Origin: Pusillimonas noertemannii
GTDB lineage: Bacteria > Pseudomonadota > Gammaproteobacteria > Burkholderiales > Burkholderiaceae_B
Direction: 5' to 3'
Assembly (NCBI RefSeq): GCF_003096595.1
Contig: NZ_QEKO01000010.1
Location: 1-64,000 of the forward strand
Length of the DNA stretch: 64,000 nt
The notes under the pieces were generated by a model. The model worked only from the letters and a program-made list of their open reading frames with translations. It ran no database searches and had not been told where the DNA came from. Each line of letters opens with the position of its first letter. Within the stretch, counting starts at the first letter, position 1. This document shows, piece after piece, positions 18,333 through 28,322 of the stretch. Position numbers and translations under genes: made by a program.

Positions 18333-19325
18333 TTACTCGGCCCTGAGCACCAGATCGCTCCAGGCCTTTTCCAGCACCTGCGGATCATTCGTGTTCAAAA
18401 GCGTCGCGTCGGAAAGAGTGCGGCGCCAGTGGCGCGACCCCGGCCGGCCGTTCATCCAGCCCAGCATGGGCTTGACCACCATGCGCAAGGGCACGCCCCG
18501 CTCTACCTGGCCGTGGGCGTATTCGGTCATGGCGTGAACGATCTGGCCCGGTTCGGGCAGCTCGATGCCCGGCTCGAGCAGGCGCGACAGCTCGGACAGA
18601 ACGCCCGGGTTGTGCCAGGCGGCCCTTCCCAGCATGACGCCGTCGAAATCCTCAAGCTGGCGCCGGGCATCGTCGGCCTGCGCAATGCCGCCATTGAGCA
18701 CAACGGTGCAATCGGGAAAATCGGCCTTGAGGCGGCGCGCGGCGTCGTAGCGCAAGGGGGGAATCTCGCGATTGTCCTTGGGCGACAGGCCCTTGAGCAC
18801 CGCATTGCGGGCATGCACGACGAATACCCTGCAGCCGGCCTGGTAAAGCGTGCCGACGAAATCGCGCACGAAATCGTAGGACTCATCGTAATCCAGGCCC
18901 AGCCGGTGCTTCACGGTTACCGGCACCGACACCGCGTCTTGCATGGCCTTGACACAATCGGCCACCAACGCCGGCTCGGCCATCAGGCAGGCGCCGAAGG
19001 CGCCGCGCTGCACCCGGTCGGACGGGCAGCCGCAGTTTAGATTGATCTCGTCGTATCCCCATTGCTGGCCCAAGCGCGCGCTATAGGCCAGGGCCTCGGG
19101 GTCGCTGCCGCCCAGCTGCAGCGCCACGGGCTGTTCGGCCTCGTGGAAATCCAGGTGGCGCGCCACGTCGCCATGCAACAGCGCGCCGGTGGTGATCATT
19201 TCGGTATACAGGCGCGCACGCGGCGCCAGAAGCCGGTGAAAGTAGCGGCAATGGCGGTCGGTGACGTCGATCATGGGTGCAACGCACAGGCGCCATCCGG
19301 CGTCAGCTTGCAATGAGGATTTCAC
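18333..19325 (-). CDS. dusA: tRNA-dihydrouridine(20/20a) synthase
   Basis: DusA reduces uridines 20/20a of the tRNA D-loop using FMN and NADPH. Motifs are APMIDVTDRHCRYFHRLL, NLNCGCPSDRVQRGAFGACLM with the catalytic Cys, VKHRLGLD, VHARNAVLKGLSPKDNR and LNGGI. There is no ATG ahead of the conserved start. A GTG at 19325 (VKSSLQADAGWRLCVAPM) gives 330 residues, the family length. The frame extends further upstream without similarity. It is divergent from thrB. Confidence 0.95.
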   Translation of the reverse strand: MKSSLQADAGWRLCVAPMIDVTDRHCRYFHRLLAPRARLYTEMITTGALLHGDVARHLDFHEAEQPVALQLGGSDPEALAYSARLGQQWGYDEINLNCGCPSDRVQRGAFGACLMAEPALVADCVKAMQDAVSVPVTVKHRLGLDYDESYDFVRDFVGTLYQAGCRVFVVHARNAVLKGLSPKDNREIPPLRYDAARRLKADFPDCTVVLNGGIAQADDARRQLEDFDGVMLGRAAWHNPGVLSELSRLLEPGIELPEPGQIVHAMTEYAHGQVERGVPLRMVVKPMLGWMNGRPGSRHWRRTLSDATLLNTNDPQVLEKAWSDLVLRAE

Positions 19326-19469
19326 AATACGGTATAGTGGTTCGATATGGGCAATGCACGATTTTAACGTCCAATGCGGCCGCCCCCCGCTCCATCTCTC
19401 CGCCCGCTGTTTTACAATCCGGCTTTGCTGCACGGTGCGGCGCCACTTTTCTTTGTCTGTTCATCTTCT

Positions 19470-20438
19470 ATGGCCGTCTTTACCCCTGTCAGCGACGACG
19501 ATGCGCGCGAGCTTCTCAAGCACTATTCACTGGGCGAACTGATTTCTCTGCGGGGCATCACTGCCGGCATCGAAAATACCAACTACTTCCTGGCCACCAC
19601 CCAGGGCGAATACGTGCTGACCCTGTTCGAGGTGCTTACCTACGAACAACTGCCCTTCTACATCGAGCTGATGCACCACCTGGCGCAAAAGGGCATACCC
19701 GTACCCGAGCCCCAGACCCGGCGCAACGGCGAACGCCTGGGCCTTCTGCACGGCAAGCCCACCGCCATCGTCACCCGGCTTTCGGGCGGCTACGAACCCG
19801 ATCCCGGCGCGACCCACTGCACCCTGGCGGGGGCCACCCTGGCCCGCACCCACCTTGCGGGCAGTTCGTTCGCCATGCAACAGCCCAACCTGCGCGGGCT
19901 CGGCTGGTGGCGCGAAACCATTCCCAAGGTGCTGCCCTTTCTCGACCCCGGCCAAGCCGAGCTGATCAGCGCCGTGCTTGAAGAACAGATCGCCTTCGCG
20001 CAATCCGGACTGTATGGCGAGCTGCCCTCCGGCCCCGCTCATTGCGACCTGTTCCGCGACAACGTCCTGTTCGACGGCACCTACGAAACGCCCCGCATGG
20101 GCGGTTTCATCGACTTCTATTTCGCCGGCTGCGACACCTGGCTGTTCGACGTGGCGGTCAGTGTCAACGACTGGTGCATAGATCGCAACAGCGGCGCCTT
20201 CATCGACGAAAAACTGCAGGCCTGGCTGCGGGCCTACGCCCAGGTGCGGCCGTTTACCGCCGCAGAGCGCCAGGCATGGCCGCTGCTGCTGCAGGCCGCC
20301 GCCCTGCGCTTCTGGACTTCACGGCTGTTCGACTACTTCCTGCCTCGGCCCGCGCAAACCCTCAAGCCGCACGACCCGCGCCATTTCGAGCGCGTGCTGC
20401 GCCAACGGCGCACGGCGCCCGCCCCGGCCCTGCCCTAG
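19470..20438 (+). CDS. thrB: Homoserine kinase (ThrB, aminoglycoside-phosphotransferase fold)
   Basis: This enzyme phosphorylates homoserine for threonine synthesis. It is the APH/choline-kinase-fold form found in betaproteobacteria and pseudomonads, not the GHMP form of E. coli. From ATG 19470 (MAVFTPVSDDDARELL) it is 322 residues. GITAGIENTNYFLAT is the nucleotide loop, HCDLFRDNVLFDG holds the catalytic Asp, and GFIDFYFAGCD holds the metal Asp. It works downstream of the asd gene product of this window. Confidence 0.95.
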   Translation: MAVFTPVSDDDARELLKHYSLGELISLRGITAGIENTNYFLATTQGEYVLTLFEVLTYEQLPFYIELMHHLAQKGIPVPEPQTRRNGERLGLLHGKPTAIVTRLSGGYEPDPGATHCTLAGATLARTHLAGSSFAMQQPNLRGLGWWRETIPKVLPFLDPGQAELISAVLEEQIAFAQSGLYGELPSGPAHCDLFRDNVLFDGTYETPRMGGFIDFYFAGCDTWLFDVAVSVNDWCIDRNSGAFIDEKLQAWLRAYAQVRPFTAAERQAWPLLLQAAALRFWTSRLFDYFLPRPAQTLKPHDPRHFERVLRQRRTAPAPALP

Positions 20439-20482
20439 GGCCTGTTAACCCTAAGGCCAGTTGTCAACGCTGAAAGGAAACC

Positions 20483-21283
20483 ATGCAAGCTGCCACACTA
20501 CCTTTTCGTTCCGGATGGCTATGGATACAAGAAGGAGGCCGGATATTCCGGCGCCAGCCCCTGGCCATGTTTTTCTGGGGCTTGCTGACCAGCCTGCTCA
20601 TCACCGTGGCTTCGGTCATTCCCATCCTGGGCCAGATGGCCCTTATCGCCGCCACGCCGGTGCTTACCTTCATCACCCTTTGCGCCTGTCGGCATATTTC
20701 ACAAGGCCGCCAGATGCTGCCGGGCATGTGGTTCGAACCCTTGCGCGACAAAAGCGTACGGCGCCGGCTGTTCCGGCTGGGCCTGGCCTACCTGGCTTGC
20801 TGCATGCTGGCGGGCTTTATTGCCACCCTGCCCTTTCTTGACCAGCTCTCGGCCGCGGTGGGCGACGGCAACAATATCGACCCCTCGGCCCTGTTCGACG
20901 CCATGCTTCGCCCCCTGATCACCTTTGCCGTGCTGTATGTGCTGATCTCGGCGCTGTTCTGGCATGCACCGGCATTGACCGGCTGGCATGGCATCAAGCT
21001 GGTGCAGGCCCTGTTCTATTCCATGGTGGCCTGCTGGCGCAACAAATGGCCCTTCCTGTTGTACGGGCTAAGCTGGGGCGCCATTTTCATGGCGGTGCAA
21101 TTCAGTGGCGACATGCTGATGTCCATCGGGCTGCCGGCCGGGCTCGTGCAACTGGTCATGGTGCCGGTCAACATTGTCGTCGTCGCGGTGCTGTACTGCA
21201 GCTTCTACCCCACCTACATGAGCGTTTTCGGCGTCAACTACGCCACCTTGCAGGGTGAACAGGAAATCGAGGCGGGCGACTGA
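20483..21283 (+). CDS. BPSS1780-family membrane protein
   Basis: This 266-residue integral membrane protein has about six hydrophobic segments, the first at FFWGLLTSLLITVASVIPIL. The start motif (PFRSGWLWIQEGGRIFRRQP) and overall form match the BPSS1780 family of betaproteobacteria, whose function is unknown. It begins 45 bases after thrB on the same strand with an AAAGGAAACC ribosome site. Confidence 0.85.
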   Translation: MQAATLPFRSGWLWIQEGGRIFRRQPLAMFFWGLLTSLLITVASVIPILGQMALIAATPVLTFITLCACRHISQGRQMLPGMWFEPLRDKSVRRRLFRLGLAYLACCMLAGFIATLPFLDQLSAAVGDGNNIDPSALFDAMLRPLITFAVLYVLISALFWHAPALTGWHGIKLVQALFYSMVACWRNKWPFLLYGLSWGAIFMAVQFSGDMLMSIGLPAGLVQLVMVPVNIVVVAVLYCSFYPTYMSVFGVNYATLQGEQEIEAGD

Positions 21284-21334
21284 CAAGCCGCTGGCCCGGC
21301 CGCGCCTTGCACCGGGCAGGGCCAAAGCCCCTGG

Positions 21335-22195
21335 CTACACCCAGTCGTGCCAGACCGGCCTCAGGTCGGAAGGCAGTTCGGGCAGGCTGCCCAGGTCGAC
21401 GTGGCTTTCGCTGGGCGCATGGAAATCCGAACCGCGCGAAACCAGGAAGCCGAAGCGGCGCGCCACATCGGCATACTGACGGTACTGCTCGGGCCGATGG
21501 CTGCCCGTCACCACTTCGATGCCCTCGCCGCCCAACTGCCGGAACACATCGAAAAACGCCTCTGCCTGGGTTTCATCGTAGATATAGCGGCCGGGGTGCG
21601 CGATAATCGCCCGCCCCCCGGCGCCCACTATCCATTGCACCGCTTCTTCGAGCCTGGACCAGTGAATGCGCACATTGCCCGAACGGCCGTCGCCCAGATA
21701 GCGGTCGAAGACTTCTTGCATGGTCTTGCAATAGCCTTGCTCGAGCAGGAAGCGGGCAAAATGCGTGCGACTGAGTAGTTGCGGGTTAGAGGCGTAGCGC
21801 AGCGCGCCCTCATAGCTGCCTTCGACCCCCATTTGCTCGAGCCGGACGGCAATCTGCCGGGCACGGTCGGCCCGGCCCGAACGTATCGCTTCGAGGCCGT
21901 CTTTCAGGGCCTGATTCTCGGGGTCGACATTGAGCCCCACGATATGGACGGTGCGACGGGCCCAGGTAGCGGAAATCTCGACCCCGGTGACGAAGGGCAG
22001 GTCGAGTTCACGGCAGGCCTCGCGGGCCTCTTGCAGGCCCGACAGCTCGTCGTGGTCGGTCAACGACCAAAGCTGCACCCCGTTCTGGGCCGCTCGCTGC
22101 GCCAATGCAGCCGGCGTCAGCACCCCGTCGGAAACCAGGGAGTGGCAGTGCAGGTCGGCGTTGAGGGAATGGGTGTTACGAATCATTGAAACCAT
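21335..22195 (-). CDS. PHP-domain phosphoesterase (RNase AM / 3',5'-bisphosphate phosphatase, YciV type)
   Basis: The 286-residue PHP fold has metal ligands in DLHCHSLVSDG, SLTDHDELSG, GVEISA, IIAHPGRY and SRGSDFHA. The family acts on 3',5'-nucleoside bisphosphates and trims 5' ends of rRNAs (E. coli YciV/Rnm). The start could be ATG 22195 or ATG 22186 (MIRNTHSLNADLHCHS); neither has a strong ribosome site. Confidence 0.9.
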   Translation of the reverse strand: MVSMIRNTHSLNADLHCHSLVSDGVLTPAALAQRAAQNGVQLWSLTDHDELSGLQEAREACRELDLPFVTGVEISATWARRTVHIVGLNVDPENQALKDGLEAIRSGRADRARQIAVRLEQMGVEGSYEGALRYASNPQLLSRTHFARFLLEQGYCKTMQEVFDRYLGDGRSGNVRIHWSRLEEAVQWIVGAGGRAIIAHPGRYIYDETQAEAFFDVFRQLGGEGIEVVTGSHRPEQYRQYADVARRFGFLVSRGSDFHAPSESHVDLGSLPELPSDLRPVWHDWV

Positions 22196-22263
22196 TGTAC
22201 CGGCCTTGCGCTACAAGCAGCTGAAGTACGGCGCACGCTCGGCGCATCCGCAAAGAACTCAGC

Positions 22264-23184
22264 TCAGCTGCATAGAAAGCGCTCTATCGGCGCGATCTGT
22301 TCTTCGGTCAGCAAGGTGGGCGCATGGCCGACGCCATGGAATTCCACCAATTGCGCCTGGCCGTTGCGCGCCAGCATTTCGTCGGCGGTTTCCCGGGAAA
22401 GCACATCGGACTCTTCGCCGCGCAGCAGCAGCACCGGCAAGGCCAGGCTTTCATAGGCCGACCACAGCATGAACTCGGCCGCCTTCAATGCCGCCTCGTC
22501 CTGCAGCGCCATGGGCGCCGCAAGCCGCAGATCGTAGTGCCGAACCCAGCGCCCATCTTGCTGGTTGAACATGTCGCGCGTCAGCCGCTTCCACAAAGCC
22601 TGCGAATGCGGACCAAAGCCGGCCGAAACCGACTGCACGTAGGCCACGGCCTCGTCGAAGGTGTCGAAGGAGACGTCGCTGCCCACATAGCCTGCGATGC
22701 GGGCGATACCCTGCACGTCGAGGCGCGGCCCGATGTCATTGAGCACGACCTTGCCCAGGCGCACGGTGCGCGCCGCAGGCAGTCCGAACTCGCCCCGCTG
22801 CGGCCTTTGCAGGGCCGACATGGCCAGCGCGCCGGCCAGCCCAAGGCCTATCAGGCCGCCCATCGAGGTGCCCAGCCAATCAACCTGCTCTACGTCCAGC
22901 CGCGCAACCAGCGTGAGCATGTCGGAAATGTACTGCGGCACGGTGTAGGCGGAAGGGTCGACCAGCCAGTCGGAACGCCCTCGGCCCACCACGTCGGGGC
23001 ACACCACCCGGTAATGGGACGCGAGCCGGGTGGCCAGTTCGTCGAAGTCTCGGCCGCAACGGGTAAGGCCGTGCACGCAGACCAGCACCTTCTCGTTGCC
23101 CGCATCGCCCCATTCCCAGTAGGCCATGCGGTGAACGCCAGACGGGCTGGCACACATTACGTATTCGAGGCGGGGTTCGGTCAT
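22264..23184 (-). CDS. Alpha/beta-fold hydrolase
   Basis: From ATG 23184 (MTEPRLEYVMCASPSG) this is a 306-residue alpha/beta hydrolase. CVHGLTRCGRDFDELA carries the oxyanion HG motif, GTSMGGLIGL holds the nucleophile Ser, and the C-terminal FHGVGHAP holds the catalytic His. An acidic residue near GEESDVLSRETAD completes a triad. The substrate is unknown. Upstream codons are open but lack similarity. It stands between the PHP gene and comEC on the same strand. Confidence 0.88.
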   Translation of the reverse strand: MTEPRLEYVMCASPSGVHRMAYWEWGDAGNEKVLVCVHGLTRCGRDFDELATRLASHYRVVCPDVVGRGRSDWLVDPSAYTVPQYISDMLTLVARLDVEQVDWLGTSMGGLIGLGLAGALAMSALQRPQRGEFGLPAARTVRLGKVVLNDIGPRLDVQGIARIAGYVGSDVSFDTFDEAVAYVQSVSAGFGPHSQALWKRLTRDMFNQQDGRWVRHYDLRLAAPMALQDEAALKAAEFMLWSAYESLALPVLLLRGEESDVLSRETADEMLARNGQAQLVEFHGVGHAPTLLTEEQIAPIERFLCS

Positions 23185-23359
23185 GACGGCTTGTTCCGGA
23201 AAATTAGGGCCAAAAAAATGGTAACCGATTTTTGTGTGGGGAAAGCCCGCCTTCATCCTGATACGGCAAGGCACGACTGCCCTTCATGTCGGTAACGCCG
23301 CTGAATGACTCGTGCTTCAGCGGCGTCGAGGGCATTTCGTCCCCTCGTCGTTGAGCAGC

Positions 23360-25933
23360 CTAAGGAGCGGATGCCGAGTCCAAGCTCCAGTGCCTTGGCC
23401 TGGCCTTGCGGTGCGACTCCACGTCAAGCCCATCGCTTCGCGACCGCAGCGTAATCGCCCCATGCAGGTCAGTGCGCCAGAACTGCGCCCCCGCCCTTTG
23501 CCAGCGGCGCTGCACCGCAGGATGCGGATGGCCATAGCGGTTCCAGCGGCCGGCCTGGGCGATGACGTGGCCGGGAGCGGCGTGACTCACGAATACGTCG
23601 CCCGATGAGCTGCGCGAGCCATGATGGGCAGCCGCCACCACGTCGATGGGGCCGAACCCGCGCCGCACAAGCTCGCCTTCTTGTGCGGCGGCGATGTCGC
23701 CGGTGAGCAGGGCCGAATGATGCCTGCCCCGTATCAGCAGCACGCAGCTTTGCGCATTGCGCAGTTTCGACTGGCTTCCCACCCCCACCGGCGGGGCGGA
23801 CTCGAGCGGCCAGACGAACTCGAATGCCACGCCGTCGACGGTCCACCGGACCCCTTCATGGCAGCGGGACAATGCCCGGGGCAAAGGTGGCAGGTCGCCG
23901 GGCACGCCCAGCAGCGCCGCTTCGCGCTTCAAATAGGCCACGGTATCGAAGGAACTGTATGACTGGCCCACGCCGCGCGCCTCAAGTACGCTGCGCAGTC
24001 CGCCCACGTGATCGATGTCGGCATGCGACACGACGAGTACGTCCAGCTTTTTTACGCCCTGGGCGCGTAAAAACGGCACGATGCTGCGCGAGGCGGCATC
24101 GGACGCCGGACTGTGGCGCACGCCGGTATCGAACAGCAAGGCGTGGCCTGAAGTGAGCACCAGCACGGCCGCGCCCTGTCCAACATCAAGGGCCACCATG
24201 TCCCAGGCGCCCTGGGGAGGCCGCTCGGGGCGCCACAGCAGGGCGGGCAGCACCAGCAGCCATCCCGCCCCGCTCAGGGGCAGGCCGCGCGGCAACAGCG
24301 CCACCGCCATGCCGGACAACGCCAGCAGCAGCGTCCACCAAGGCGCCGCGGCCGCATCCAGGCTGGCCACGCTCTGCGATGCCAGCCAATGGGTCGGCAC
24401 CATCATGAATCGAAGCGCTTCGTGCGCCAGCCCCGAAATGGCGCTGGCCAGCCACTCCAGCCCCGGCACGGCCGACACCGCCGCCAATAGCAGGGACAAC
24501 GGCGTCACCACCAGGCTGATCACGGGAATGGCATACGCGTTGGCTAGGGGCGAGACGATGGAGATCTCGTTGAACAGCGATGCCAGGACAGGCATGAGGC
24601 CCACCGTCACGACGAGCTGCAGCCGGCAGGCCGCCTTCAAGCCTCGAAGAAGCCGGACGCGGGCCGGCACGACATGCGCGGGCGCCTGGGTTCCCAGCCA
24701 GTGCCCGCTGGCCAGCAGCACGGCAACCGCCCCGAAAGACAGCCAGAAACCGCTGGCCATCAAGGCCCAGGGGTCCAGCGCCACGACGGCCGCGGCGGCC
24801 AGAAGCAGCACGCGCGACGGACCCAGGGGCAAACGGCCCAAATGAGCCGCCGCCAGCACGGACAGCATCAAAAAAGTGCGGCGGGCCGGCACGCCCCAGC
24901 CAGCCAGCAGGCAATACAGCCAGGCCACCGCCAGCGCCGCTACGCAAGCGGCCACCTGTGCCGGCACCCGCTCGGCCAGCATGCGGCCGCGCCAGGCCAG
25001 GCGCTTCCATAGCCATAGTGTGGCAAGGCCGCCAAGCGCGGCAATCATCGTGATGTGGGACCCGCTTATGGATATGAGGTGCGTGATCGACGTGCGGTTG
25101 AATACGGTCCAGTCCTCGGGCGGCACACCGGCCTGGTCTCCAATCGCCAGGGCCAGCAACACTGCGCCATAACGGCTGTCCTGTGTATAAGGCTTCATGG
25201 CTTCGCGCACGAAATGGCGCATACGCTCGGCCATCACCGCCAGGCCCGTCCATGGCTCATCGCGCATAAACCGCGGCGTGCCGCGCACATTGCCCACGGC
25301 GCGCAGCCCCTGGGCGAAAACGTGTCCCTCATAGTCGAAGCCATGCGGGTTGCTGGCGCCATGCGGCCGGCGAAGATTGAGCGACATGCGCCATACCTGG
25401 CCCGGAACCAGTTCTGGAAACGCGTCGGCCCCGGCGGAGGGCTGGCGGTATGGCCCCGCATAGTCCGCCCCATGCCACGCCACCAACACGCGGCGCGGTA
25501 TGCCTTCGGGTTTCGACGCGAGCACTTCGGCCTCGAACCGCCGGCTGCCCGGCAGCTCGCGGGGCAAGGTGGCTATGCGCAGCACCACCCGGGAAACCTT
25601 GTCTTCGTCCTCGACAGACAGCGAATCGGATAATCGATGATCGATATGAAGGCAGACCCAGGCCAGGCCCAGCGCCGTGGCCCACAACGGACCAAGGAGG
25701 CCGAGGCATGCGCGGCCGCGTAGGGGCGGCAAGCGCAAGCCGCTCCACCTGAACGCCGATACGGGCAAAGAAGCAATCGACAATGCCGCCGCAGACATGG
25801 CCACGGCAAACAGCGAGACGGCAAGCAGGCAGCCCAGCAGCCAGGCCCACTCTGAAGCCGTGGGCGTGCGCGGCAGCACATGCGCCACCCCCGCCGCCGC
25901 CAGCCCTGCCAGCAAACTGATCCGCCCCACCAT
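23360..25933 (-). CDS. comEC: ComEC/Rec2 DNA-uptake channel protein
   Basis: ComEC carries single-stranded DNA across the inner membrane in natural transformation. The 857-residue protein has an N-terminal hydrophobic/DUF4131 region and a central competence domain with many membrane helices; HLISISGSHITMIAALGGLA is typical. A C-terminal metallo-beta-lactamase domain has VVSHADIDHVGGL and AAHHGSRSSSG. Length and order are normal and nothing appears broken. No other competence gene lies in the window. Confidence 0.95.
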   Translation of the reverse strand: MVGRISLLAGLAAAGVAHVLPRTPTASEWAWLLGCLLAVSLFAVAMSAAALSIASLPVSAFRWSGLRLPPLRGRACLGLLGPLWATALGLAWVCLHIDHRLSDSLSVEDEDKVSRVVLRIATLPRELPGSRRFEAEVLASKPEGIPRRVLVAWHGADYAGPYRQPSAGADAFPELVPGQVWRMSLNLRRPHGASNPHGFDYEGHVFAQGLRAVGNVRGTPRFMRDEPWTGLAVMAERMRHFVREAMKPYTQDSRYGAVLLALAIGDQAGVPPEDWTVFNRTSITHLISISGSHITMIAALGGLATLWLWKRLAWRGRMLAERVPAQVAACVAALAVAWLYCLLAGWGVPARRTFLMLSVLAAAHLGRLPLGPSRVLLLAAAAVVALDPWALMASGFWLSFGAVAVLLASGHWLGTQAPAHVVPARVRLLRGLKAACRLQLVVTVGLMPVLASLFNEISIVSPLANAYAIPVISLVVTPLSLLLAAVSAVPGLEWLASAISGLAHEALRFMMVPTHWLASQSVASLDAAAAPWWTLLLALSGMAVALLPRGLPLSGAGWLLVLPALLWRPERPPQGAWDMVALDVGQGAAVLVLTSGHALLFDTGVRHSPASDAASRSIVPFLRAQGVKKLDVLVVSHADIDHVGGLRSVLEARGVGQSYSSFDTVAYLKREAALLGVPGDLPPLPRALSRCHEGVRWTVDGVAFEFVWPLESAPPVGVGSQSKLRNAQSCVLLIRGRHHSALLTGDIAAAQEGELVRRGFGPIDVVAAAHHGSRSSSGDVFVSHAAPGHVIAQAGRWNRYGHPHPAVQRRWQRAGAQFWRTDLHGAITLRSRSDGLDVESHRKARPRHWSLDSASAP

Positions 25934-26105
25934 CGCCGTTCATCCAAATCGCCCCATCGTAGGCAGATTCACGGGCCGGCAGGACACAGAAGGGACAGCA
26001 AGATCACAGCGGAAGATACGCATGGCGGAAGAAGCGCACGACAAAGCCCGGGCTTGGCCCCGGCCAATTTTGTTATCATTTCCGCCACATTTCCGGAGAA
26101 ACATT

Positions 26106-27362
26106 TTGAAAGTCATCATCGTCGGCGCAGGCATCGGCGGCCTGGCCCTGGCCCTCATGCTGCACAAGCGAGGCATTGAATGCCAGGTCTTTGAAAGCGT
26201 GCGCGAGCTCAAGCCGCTGGGCGTGGGCATCAACCTGCTTCCACACGCCGCCGGCGAACTGCAGCAGCTTGGCTTGCTGGAAACCCTGCAAGACAACGCC
26301 GTGGCCACTTCGGCGCTGCACTACTACAACCGCTTCGGCCAGAACATCTGGCAAGAGGCGCGCGGCCTGGCCGCCGGCTATGCCGTGCCGCAGCTCTCCA
26401 TCCATCGCGGGCGGCTGCAGCTTCTGCTGGCCGACGCCGTGCGACAAAGGCTGGGCGCCGGTGCGCTGCAGACCGGAATGGCCTTTGAATCGCTGGAGCA
26501 AGATGCCCAGGGCGTAACGGCCGTGTTCCGCAATCGCTCGAAAGGCGACAGCCATGAGCAAGTGCGGGGCGACGTGCTGGTCGGAGCCGACGGCATCCAT
26601 TCGGCCGTACGCAAGGGCTTCTACCCCGAGCGCGATGAATTCCGTTTTTCGGGCCGCATACTATGGCGCGCGGTCACCTACACCCAGCCTTTTCTCGACG
26701 GGCGCACCATGTTCATGGCGGGCCACCAGGACCAGAAGTTCGTCGCCTATCCCATCATGGACGAAGCCGCGCCCCAGGGCATGGCGGCCATCAACTGGAT
26801 CGCCGAGCTCAGCGTGCCCTTCGACGGGCGCGAATACACCGACTGGAACCGGGTGGTCGACAAATCCGTGTTCGCGGCCGAGTTCCAGAGCTGGAACTGG
26901 CCCTGGATAGACATTCCCGCGCTGATCGACGGGGCCCCTGCCATCTACGAGTTTCCCCTGGTCGACAAAGACCCCCTGCCGCGCTGGACCCACGGCAAGG
27001 CTACCCTTATGGGCGATGCCGCCCACCCGCTGTACCCCATCGGCTCGAACGGCTCGGCCCAGGCGATACTCGACGCCCGCTGCCTGGCCGACAGGCTGCT
27101 GGAAACCGTGCAGAAGCGCCATCGCAATGCCGAGGCCGCATTGAAGGAATATGAGGCGGAACGCCTGCCGGCCACCACCGGCATCATCTTGCGCAACCGC
27201 CTGAACGGCCCCGAACAGGTCATGCAGCTGGCGCACGAACGTGCGCCCGAGGGCTTTGCGCATATCCACGACGTCATGCCCCAGGAAGAGCTCGAGGCCA
27301 TCTCAATGCGCTACAAGCGCGCGGCGGGCTTCGATCCTTCGCGTCTCAAGCCCCAGGCCTGA
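26106..27362 (+). CDS. PhzS-like flavin-dependent monooxygenase
   Basis: This is a 418-residue group A flavoprotein hydroxylase. VGAGIGGLALALMLHKRGIE binds FAD, VLVGADGIHSAVR is the DG motif and TLMGDAAHPLYPIGSNGSAQ the GD motif. The order and wording of blocks (ELKPLGVGINLLPHA, LSIHRGRLQLLL, NWIAELS, FPLVDKDPLPRW) resemble Pseudomonas PhzS, which hydroxylates a methylated phenazine. No phenazine genes are near, so the substrate is open; a related aromatic acid or amide is possible. The start is TTG 26106 with GGAG 9 bases upstream; no ATG is suitable. Confidence 0.88.
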   Translation: MKVIIVGAGIGGLALALMLHKRGIECQVFESVRELKPLGVGINLLPHAAGELQQLGLLETLQDNAVATSALHYYNRFGQNIWQEARGLAAGYAVPQLSIHRGRLQLLLADAVRQRLGAGALQTGMAFESLEQDAQGVTAVFRNRSKGDSHEQVRGDVLVGADGIHSAVRKGFYPERDEFRFSGRILWRAVTYTQPFLDGRTMFMAGHQDQKFVAYPIMDEAAPQGMAAINWIAELSVPFDGREYTDWNRVVDKSVFAAEFQSWNWPWIDIPALIDGAPAIYEFPLVDKDPLPRWTHGKATLMGDAAHPLYPIGSNGSAQAILDARCLADRLLETVQKRHRNAEAALKEYEAERLPATTGIILRNRLNGPEQVMQLAHERAPEGFAHIHDVMPQEELEAISMRYKRAAGFDPSRLKPQA

Positions 27363-27450
27363 ACGAAGCGGCCCCGGGCTCCGTCTCGCACATACGGCGG
27401 CCAGCGCCGCCCTGCCCCGCATGGGGAAAGCAGCGCCCCCCTGCGCAAGA

Positions 27451-28272
27451 TCATCCAAGCGGGGCGCTGGCGGCCAGGCAGCGCTCCAGGCGCGGCAAGG
27501 CGCGCAGCGCATTGGCCCCCGTCGCCGCCTTTACCTGGCCCACGGTCGTGTCCCGCAACTCGGCCAGCACGGCGGCCACACCCACGACGCACGCAGGCTC
27601 GTTGCGACTGCCGCTTTCCAGCCAGGCCGGTGGAATGTCGGGTGCATCGGTCTCCAGCACCAGGGCTTCGATGGGCAGGCGGCTGGCCAGGCGCCGTATC
27701 TGCAGGGCACGCTCGAAAGTCATGGCGCCGCCCAGGCCCAGCACGAAACCCTGTTCGATGAACTGCTCAGCCTGCTGGAAGCTGCCGTTGAAGGCATGGC
27801 CGATGCCGCCGATGCGTGGCCGCCGGCGCAAGTGCTTCAACAAGATGTCCTGCGAGCGCCGCACATGCAGTATGACCGGCAAGCCGTAACGCAGGGCCAG
27901 GTCGAGCTGAGCGGCGTAGAAGAACTCCTGGCGCTCGCGCATCGCGTCGGTCTTGAGTTCCGGAATGAAGAAGTCGAGCCCGATCTCGCCCACGCCCACG
28001 AAGCGCGGGTCGTCCAGCGAGGCACGGACCTCGCGCTCCAGCACCTGAAGGTCGTCGTCCGAGGCGCGCGGCACGCAGATGGGATGTATGCCCAGCGCAT
28101 AGCTGCCGCCGGGAAAAGAATGGGCCAGCTCGCGCACGGCGATGAAATTGGCGCGGTCCACCGCCGGAATGACGATGGCGTCGACGCCGGCATCCCGAGC
28201 CCGGTCGATGACGCGCTGGCGGTCATCGCCAAACTCGGCGGCATCCAGATGGCAGTGCGTGTCGATCAACAT
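27451..28272 (-). CDS. TatD-family metal-dependent hydrolase
   Basis: This 273-residue TIM-barrel enzyme starts MLIDTHCHLDAAEF. It has GVGEIGLDFF, HVRRSQDILLKHL, GIGHAFNGS and LETDAPDIPP, the metal ligands and catalytic acids of TatD DNases. Family members act as 3' exonucleases or D-aminoacyl-tRNA deacylase-like enzymes. It follows lolD by 50 bases on the same strand, the lolC-lolD-tatD order common in the group. Confidence 0.93.
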   Translation of the reverse strand: MLIDTHCHLDAAEFGDDRQRVIDRARDAGVDAIVIPAVDRANFIAVRELAHSFPGGSYALGIHPICVPRASDDDLQVLEREVRASLDDPRFVGVGEIGLDFFIPELKTDAMRERQEFFYAAQLDLALRYGLPVILHVRRSQDILLKHLRRRPRIGGIGHAFNGSFQQAEQFIEQGFVLGLGGAMTFERALQIRRLASRLPIEALVLETDAPDIPPAWLESGSRNEPACVVGVAAVLAELRDTTVGQVKAATGANALRALPRLERCLAASAPLG

Positions 28273-28322
28273 GAGTGCGTCCTGCGCTGTGTCGGCCGAT
28301 CTTGCACCTTGCGGCGTGTTGA

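Noticed and set aside
26106-27362. Phenazine biosynthesis locus
   Set aside because: Only a PhzS-like enzyme is present; no phzA-G or phzM genes are near.
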